Shown here one piece after another: positions 58,169 to 64,000 of a DNA stretch of 64,000 nt; the first letter of the stretch is position 1; each line of letters starts with the position of its first letter. The stretch comes from Desarmillaria ectypa. Taxonomy: Eukaryota > Basidiomycota > Agaricomycetes > Agaricales > Physalacriaceae. Under the pieces are notes generated by a model. That model was not told where the DNA came from. It was given only the letters and a program-made list of their open reading frames with translations, and searched no databases. Where the stretch lies: assembly GCA_030407005.1 (NCBI GenBank), contig JAUDYN010000007.1, positions 2,480,001 to 2,544,000 on the forward strand, read 5' to 3'. The translations under genes were made by a program, and so were the position numbers.

Positions 58169-58461
58169 GGTACTGAGGATACGGTCCCGGAGCAGGTTGC
58201 ACTAGTTATCCAATACTTGTACCAAAATAACTGCGGATATTCGAGTAGACCGGAGATGCTAAAATAGTACAACGCGACAGCACGTGACAAACGCGCAGGG
58301 TGAATTTACCGAATTTCATCCTTGATTCACTTCATGCACGAATGTCGGGCCAGGTACGTAGTACAAATCCGTCAATTTACTGAACTTTAAGCGGTCTGGA
58401 CAGAGTCGTGTATCTTTGCGTAATAAGCTCTTGGCTAATCTTCTCGCCGGTGCCGCTATAG

Positions 58462-59419
58462 ATGACAGAGTAAGTCAACGCATCACCTAGTGCTATTAAC
58501 GTGTTCATTGGGGATCAAGGTACTCGCGGAAGCTTTGGCTCTGAAAGATACTCTATCGACTACCCCCGATCACTCGGATGCCCTCAAAGGAGGTCTCACG
58601 ATATCTGATATCACAACCTTTGCAACAAATCAGGCTCGTGTTTTCCAGAACAATGACATTCCGTGCTAAGACTTTAGGTTCAGTCTTTTCGAATCAGCCC
58701 GTCTATAGAACGGCGCTTGACCGAAGAACTGGATGCCACGTTCCAGGCAATATCAGATTTCCTGGAAGTCGAAGGTACATTGATGAACAATTAATTATCG
58801 CGTCACTCATGAAGGTCCCGAAATAAAGAATCGCCACCAGATTCGCTTACCGAGCGATTGAAAGAAAACATCGGAAGAAGCGGTATCATTAGAGAAGGAG
58901 TAGATGGTAGTCATCGTCGGGTTGAAAAAATTATGGCAGAAATCAGAGCGGTTGGTCTATCCAACGCGGCTTTGAGATTTCAGTCGGGCTGATCCTTGCT
59001 AGATACACCCCTTGCTTCAAGAAGAACTTGTACAATCACTGCGGAAATGGCCGCCTATTCTTAATAGTCAACGACAGGCTCATCACGACTTTCTAGCAAC
59101 AACTATCGAAGCATCCTTGATCAAACTATCCCTCATTCGTGCCCGGTGCCACCAATTACTATATGGCTTTAGGGACAATGCAGATGACATGCCCTCCGCC
59201 CTCATGGCAATGCACAAGAAGCTTACTAAAGAAGAATCAGAGCTCGAGGAGGAAGAAGCAGAGTTGGATCATCAGCTTCATGAGTATCACCGTCTCTTAC
59301 ATGTAGTTGACGGAAATGGTTCCGGGTTCCGTCAAGTCCTGGAGGACTGGAGTCAAATTCAGAAAGAGACTGAAGAGTGTCGGCGGGATCTGCGGCGTAT
59401 GGGATGGACTGGCGATTGA
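58462..59419 (+). pseudogene. Coiled-coil protein gene with several frame breaks
   Basis: Coding-looking pieces in order are LAEALALKDTLSTTPDHSDA (about 58530), GLTISDITTFATNQARVFQN, AKTLGSVFSNQPVYR (shifted), RRLTEELDATFQAISDFLEV (shifted back, about 58740), SLTERLKENIGRSGI (about 58845) and KIMAEIRAVGLSNAALRFQ (about 58960). The open last part 59012-59419 has EELVQSLRKWPPIL, LTKEESELEEEEAELDHQLH and ECRRDLRRMGWTGD. The final part is a clear coiled coil of about 130 residues. I cannot name the family; augmin or kinetochore-type proteins are possible. Standard splice sites do not repair the breaks at about 58668 and 58715, so I lean to a broken gene, but missed exons are possible. Confidence 0.5.
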
Positions 59420-60356
59420 AACTTGTGCCATTTTTGCCTATTGTCTAGTAAAACGGGTGCTGAAGAATGTCCCAATTTCACGGCTAACTTGAACGTGGTT
59501 TCTCATCTCTCGTAACGATTGCTCAACGCGGAGTAGGTACTTGGATGGAGGCAGCAAGGCAATGAGTATGAATGCTTTGCAAGGGTCAACACTCATGAAT
59601 CCCAGCCGAACACATTCAAAAGCTCGCGGTTCCTTTACACAGAGCGACGGCTGTTTGGGGTATTCTTGATACATTCATTTATCGAAACCGGGTACTGAAT
59701 GCTGCGTTTGAGAGCTTTTTCAGAATCCAATCTTTAATAAAATAAATAAAAATGAGATACATGGTATCAGCTCATCTTTGAAGTACAATATATATCCATT
59801 CATCTCCTCTTACTTATTATTATTATCCTATCGCACCGTGTCAATGTTCAGGAACAAGGCATTATGCATGCCCCAAACCTGTCGATCTTGGTTTGCAGAC
59901 ATGTTGTCCCCACCGGAGGGTACATTCCGTCAACATCCCTCGCACTAACCGTCTTCGCACGGACGGGGTATAGTGCCCGTACTCTGGCAATTCTGAACGA
60001 GAACATTTTATGTGAAACACACCAAACCGCAATTCAGTTAAAGGCAAGAAAATGCATTATGGAAAAGAGCGACTGGAAATAAACTTTGCAACAGCGTGGC
60101 CTTCTTTCGGTGAACGACCATTATGAGTGATGAATTGAGGTCACCTTGGCAGATAATAGTGTGTGTCATAGGACGACGCGTTGGGTCCCTGTACCAGATG
60201 AAGAATTCAGTCAGTATGCCAGCTTCAGCCTTTCACATTAAGTAAACGGAGATGCACGCTGCGCATGCAAGGCCGCCAGAACACACTCTAGCCATGAATG
60301 TCTGCGTAACGTGATCAATGTCAGTTATGCTTTTATCTTTATTATAGGTACATTTG
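59420..60356. other. Intergenic region with short AT repeats
   Basis: AATAAA-like and ATT repeats at about 59735-59825. No supported gene. 3' flanks of both neighbours. Confidence 0.4.
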
Positions 60357-62332
60357 TCATGGGCTTTGTCCTGGACGCGACGACTTCATCCACCGCTGAA
60401 CACCATTCATGACCATACTACCGACAGCCCCACCGGCAAGGCCAGCAGCTTTCTTCATACCACTGGCTGTTTCAAGCGCGGAGCCGGCCAAATTAAACAC
60501 CGTCGACCCCAGGCTAGCTTCATTTTGTCGCGGTCGAGAGCCCGCATTCAGCATGATCGCAGCCTTGATGGTGTCGAACTCGTTAAGAACTTCCAGGCCC
60601 ATGGATCTGGTCTGTACTATCGGCACGAAAGACGTCGTATACAACTTGTGGAGTTTGTCGAAGACGGACATCATTTTGTGGTTCTCGAAATACCGTTCTC
60701 GAGTGTACGGTAGTAAGGATGTGTGGGTTCCTAGGAACAACAGACGGGTCAAAATGGATATTGTAAGATGGCATTCTACTTGCCGATATCCGAGCCATTG
60801 AGCACAGCGTCGTTGATGACTCTAGCGAGACACTCTACATCAGCAAGACCAAGGTTCAAGCCCTGCCCGGCAAGGGGGTGTACAGTATGCGCTGCGTCGC
60901 CGACAAGAACTGTACGACTCCCTTGCCCTTCGCCGATGTACGCTTCGGTATGATTGAAACGCAGAGGGAACGATGCAACCGTTCCAGGTTGGATTGAAGT
61001 CACAAGGGGTGGTAGCATCTCCGAGTCAGTTGGCGGAATACCTTGGTTCTCGACCGTATTTTCCATCATATGAGACGATGAGTAGGCCGAGGTTGCATCA
61101 ATGCCATGAGCCCGTTCACGGAACCCAACTTCTTCAGTGATTTCGTCGGTAGTGATGGGAGTTCCAGCCTTTTGGTGCTCGAGGATCCGACTGTACAGGT
61201 ATTTCAAGGAATCGTGAGGTAGACGATAAGCAGCATTTATCATGCGGGCTACGACGGACGGACCGGAGGCCATAATCGCCATTGCTATGTGCGGTCGGGT
61301 CGACCACACCAAAGATGAGGCGGTAGGAGAGATGGGTAAAAATGCAATGGGTCCGGTAGGCAAGAACCTCTGATAAGCGGTGGTATTAGGTCCTTGTAAA
61401 GGACCGCGGGGAGGATGGAACATGGTAGCAACAATGGCTTGAGTATCGTAAGACCAACCGTACGAAGGGATCTGTGCATATTTGCGCACGGGGGAGTTGA
61501 AGCCGTCGGCGCCAATCTGAGTAAGATTCGTGAATGATATCACGAAGAGCGAGTCGAAGAACTCACCAGCAACCTGGCCCGAAGTATCCTACTGTTATCC
61601 AAATGTACCAATGGCCAACCACCGGCATCCTCATCTTCCCTGACAATAGATATCACCTTGGTTTTGTCGATAAGATGCAAGTCCGGCATGGTACTTAGAT
61701 ATCGCAGTAGTCCTCGTTGAAGGTTGATATTCTCTGTTATTCGCGACATTCCTTCATCCAGCCCAAGGTCAGACGCAGAGAAATGTATTCTGGCGTCTGT
61801 AATCCCATCCCAAACCTGCAGAGACATGGTGTTAATCTCAGGAATATGCAGAGAAATTGGGGACATACCTCCATCTCCTCAATGGGACCTGTGCGAGCCT
61901 CGTCTACATGCGTCCATGCACCAATGTCTATGGTGACTGCTCAGTAGCACAGCCCAATACATGAGACGTTACGTTGCCTTTTAGGAATGCCTGGGACGCA
62001 TTGGTGAGGGATATGCACCTGTTACTGAAGGCTCCGTCGACCGGCGACCATTCGCGGACCTTTGACAGGTCTCCAGCTTCGATAAGCGATATTTTCAGGT
62101 TGTCTCTGACGTTCTGACTGGATCCTAGCGGTAACGACGCGTTGGACATACGCAAATCACACCAAACAATTGGGTACATACCGAGAGCACTGGCTAGGGC
62201 AAGTCCCGCGGGGCCACCACCAACGATGACTATGTCGTATTCTTCGCATTGGCTGCTGGCGCTCGATAGCAGCCTGTGAGACTGTAGTAGTCTTCTGCAG
62301 CTACGCGCCACGACTGGCGAGCACCGCAGCAT
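60357..62332 (-). CDS. COQ6: Ubiquinone biosynthesis monooxygenase COQ6
   Basis: Mitochondrial FAD monooxygenase that hydroxylates the coenzyme Q ring. Six exons (62332-62182, 62124-61978, 61927-61869, 61815-61567, 61516-60784, 60730-60357) encode 570 residues. The start MLRCSPVVARSCRRLLQSHR is an Arg-rich mitochondrial presequence; an in-frame ATG at 62404 would add 24 residues. Motifs: YDIVIVGGGPAGLALASALG (FAD), DGAFSNRCISLTNAS, AWTHVDEAR, GADGFNSPVRKY, RTVLVGDAAHTVHPLAGQGL (second FAD motif) and GLEVLNEFDTIKAAIMLNAG. The tail continues about 60 residues past the usual end. Two introns (61928-61977 and 60731-60783) need GC donors to keep the family sequence. It is divergent with SEC6. Confidence 0.93.
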
Positions 62333-62452
62333 GACGGAAGGGAATGGAGGTGAGATCGCCACGTGCACGTGCGCTCCTTGTTTTTGTCCCACTCGTGTGG
62401 CCATGTTATACTAAATGAATCCGTCTGTTCCCTTCTTTGATACCGCTCTCCC
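62333..62452. promoter_or_regulatory. Short shared upstream region of COQ6 and SEC6
   Basis: Only 120 bp separate the two divergent start codons (48 bp if COQ6 starts at 62404). Both promoters and 5' leaders must overlap here or inside the genes. Confidence 0.6.
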
Positions 62453-64000
62453 ATGACCGCAGCACCAGCGTCGGCGGCGCAAGCCATAGGCGAATATCTA
62501 CAGTCCCCCGATGACCTCGTCAAGGTCTCGGCATACAGGAAGAAACTGGAGAAAGAAAAGGCTTCGATTGATGCGAGGCTGAAGAACGGGGTCAAGGAGC
62601 AGTTGCAGGCAACGAGAGAAGGTTTGAGGAAATTGATGAGCACGCGCAGCAATGTCCAGGCCATCAAGGACGAAATGGTCACCGTGGACAAGCAATGCAG
62701 TGACCCTCAGAACACTGTCTCTACCTTTGACCAGATCAGTCGAGTGCGTATTGCCTGTGTGCTTCAAAGGAAGTTTCTGACCACGACAAAAGGTATCCAT
62801 GGTTCACCGTCATTTCGAACAGACCGAAGAAATGGTCAATAATCTCCTCGAAATGAATTCCAAGCTTGTCATGATAGAGGATCTGCTTAATAGCGATCGT
62901 CAGGATATTCTTGGTCCTGCACCGAATCTTCTTGTCATCCACTACCTTCTGAATCAACTCGAATCGTTTCGTAACCAGACTATGCACCAGGCCAAGAAGG
63001 CCAGTTCGGACTCACGGGCGACTTTGGCGCGTTGGTTTGAAAGACTGAACACCGTCATCGAGCAATTCGATGAATACATTCTACAGTTGGCGGGACATGT
63101 CTTAGATATCATTCGTGCTGGATATCCTGATGTGGTCGTCCGATTGATCAAGATCGCTGAAATAGAAGGCAGGGAAGACGAGAAGGTCATAGCTGTCATC
63201 GTATTTCTAATCCCACACTCATACATTTACCACAGGCCATTGCCATCCGTTTAGTGAAGAAGGCTGCTAAAATGGATGCTGCGTCGAAATTCAAATCCAT
63301 GCAAGCAAACGCTCGTGTCATCAAACACTATCGGTCGAAGGTTACTAGAGGCATTGCAGACTCGATAAAAGCCAAATTCGAGGAAGCGTACAAGCGCGAT
63401 GAGCAGGATCCCGTCAATTTCCTTGACAATCTCCAATGGATGTATCAAGACCTCATTCGGATAGAGTCCGAGGTCGTTCCTTGTTTCCCTCCAGAGTACG
63501 ACATCTACTCCCTTTACATCCGGGAGTACCACAAAGCCCTAAATGCTACCGTGAAGAAGATGGTTGCGTCTGAGCCGGGAGCCAGCGTGCTGCTTCATCT
63601 CTTTGAATGGTTGAAGGAGTACAAAAAGTCCATGAAAGAGCTCAACGTCCCGCCCGAGCTTATGGAGCCGCCCCTCCTGGACGGAAAGGAACAATCATTG
63701 ATCGAGGATTATTTGCAGGTTATCGTTAAGAAACTTGACGAGTGGTCCGCTAATCTCATGAAGACGGAAGTCGAGGAGTTCACCACTCGTCGTGATCCAC
63801 CCGAGCTCGACGCGGACGGATTGTATGGCGTCCAGGGTGGGGCCGCGATTCTATTCCAAATGGTCAATCAGCAGATTGATTTGGCCATGGATAGTGGGCA
63901 GGGTGCCATATTGGCTCGTGTTGTTGCAGAGACGAACAGGGTCATGAGGTCCTTACAGGATCAATGGGTCAAAGTGATAGAGGCGGAGTACAAGAAGCAG
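62453..64000 (+). CDS. SEC6: Exocyst complex component SEC6 (3' end outside window)
   Basis: Exocyst subunit that tethers secretory vesicles at growth sites. Exons 62453-62743, 62793-63185 and 63236-beyond 64000 give 483 visible residues, open to the window edge. Motifs: EYLQSPDDLVKVSAYRKKLE, FDQISRVSMVHRHFEQTEEM (joined across intron 1), FRNQTMHQAKKASSDSRATL, AIRLVKKAAKMDAASKFKSM, FLDNLQWMYQDLIRIESEVV and GAAILFQMVNQQIDLAMDSG. The early part is coiled coil; the rest is the helical-bundle region. The start is the first ATG (MTAAPASAAQAIGEYL). The C-terminal third is missing because of the window end. Confidence 0.93.

Noticed and set aside
1..64000. tRNA or rRNA genes
   Set aside because: No convincing tRNA B-box with cloverleaf or rRNA sequence was noticed; a covariance-model scan would be needed to exclude tRNAs.

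Overview
The window is nuclear DNA of a filamentous fungus, almost certainly a basidiomycete of the mushroom class (Agaricomycetes). The reasons are many short introns (mostly 44-61 nt, GT-AG, a few GC-AG), coding exons as small as 6, 8 and 9 nt, and the gene families present. No bacterial operons, CRISPR arrays, rRNA or recognisable tRNA genes were seen. Gene models below were spliced by eye from reading frame, splice sites and remembered family patterns; none was checked against a database or transcripts.

Layout. 1-7 kb: tail of a KIN4-like kinase (+), Arp2/3 subunit ARPC2 (+), a cytidylyltransferase-like protein lacking the first catalytic His (+), and a ZAP1-like eight-finger zinc-finger factor (-). 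7.5-9.5 kb: a badly decayed Gly-X carboxypeptidase pseudogene (-). 10-24.6 kb: two copies of an RNA-silencing-type RNA-dependent RNA polymerase (RdRP) gene in inverted orientation. The right copy (+, 20.5-24.6 kb) is intact. The left copy (-, 10.1-13.3 kb) has a nonsense codon and a frame-breaking internal deletion of about 0.8 kb, but keeps an open catalytic half. Between them lie a Zn2Cys6 transcription factor, a small basic protein and a decayed kinase-like gene. 25-32 kb: a divergent forkhead gene, a broken P-loop NTPase-like gene whose upstream side carries five direct repeats, then about 4 kb with no recognisable gene. 32-39 kb: an FAD aromatic-ring monooxygenase (-), TMA16 (-) and a GH16 endo-glucanase (+). 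39-47 kb: an orphan acidic-repeat gene, an F-box-like gene with a frame problem, and a short fragment of a FIG4 phosphoinositide phosphatase. 47.9-64 kb is a denser housekeeping stretch: MZT1, a ZDS1-type PP2A regulator, a 12-exon aldehyde dehydrogenase, eIF3g, an F-box protein, a coiled-coil gene that looks broken, and divergent COQ6 and SEC6 (SEC6 runs off the right edge).

The genes do not form one pathway. Conserved single-copy genes (cytoskeleton, translation, ubiquinone synthesis, exocytosis) alternate with accessory or decaying loci: RdRP duplicate, carboxypeptidase, FIG4 fragment, kinase-like and NTPase-like relics. The most interesting feature is the inverted RdRP pair. One full RNA-silencing polymerase sits near a decayed sibling that could still encode a catalytic-core fragment or act as a source of homologous RNA.
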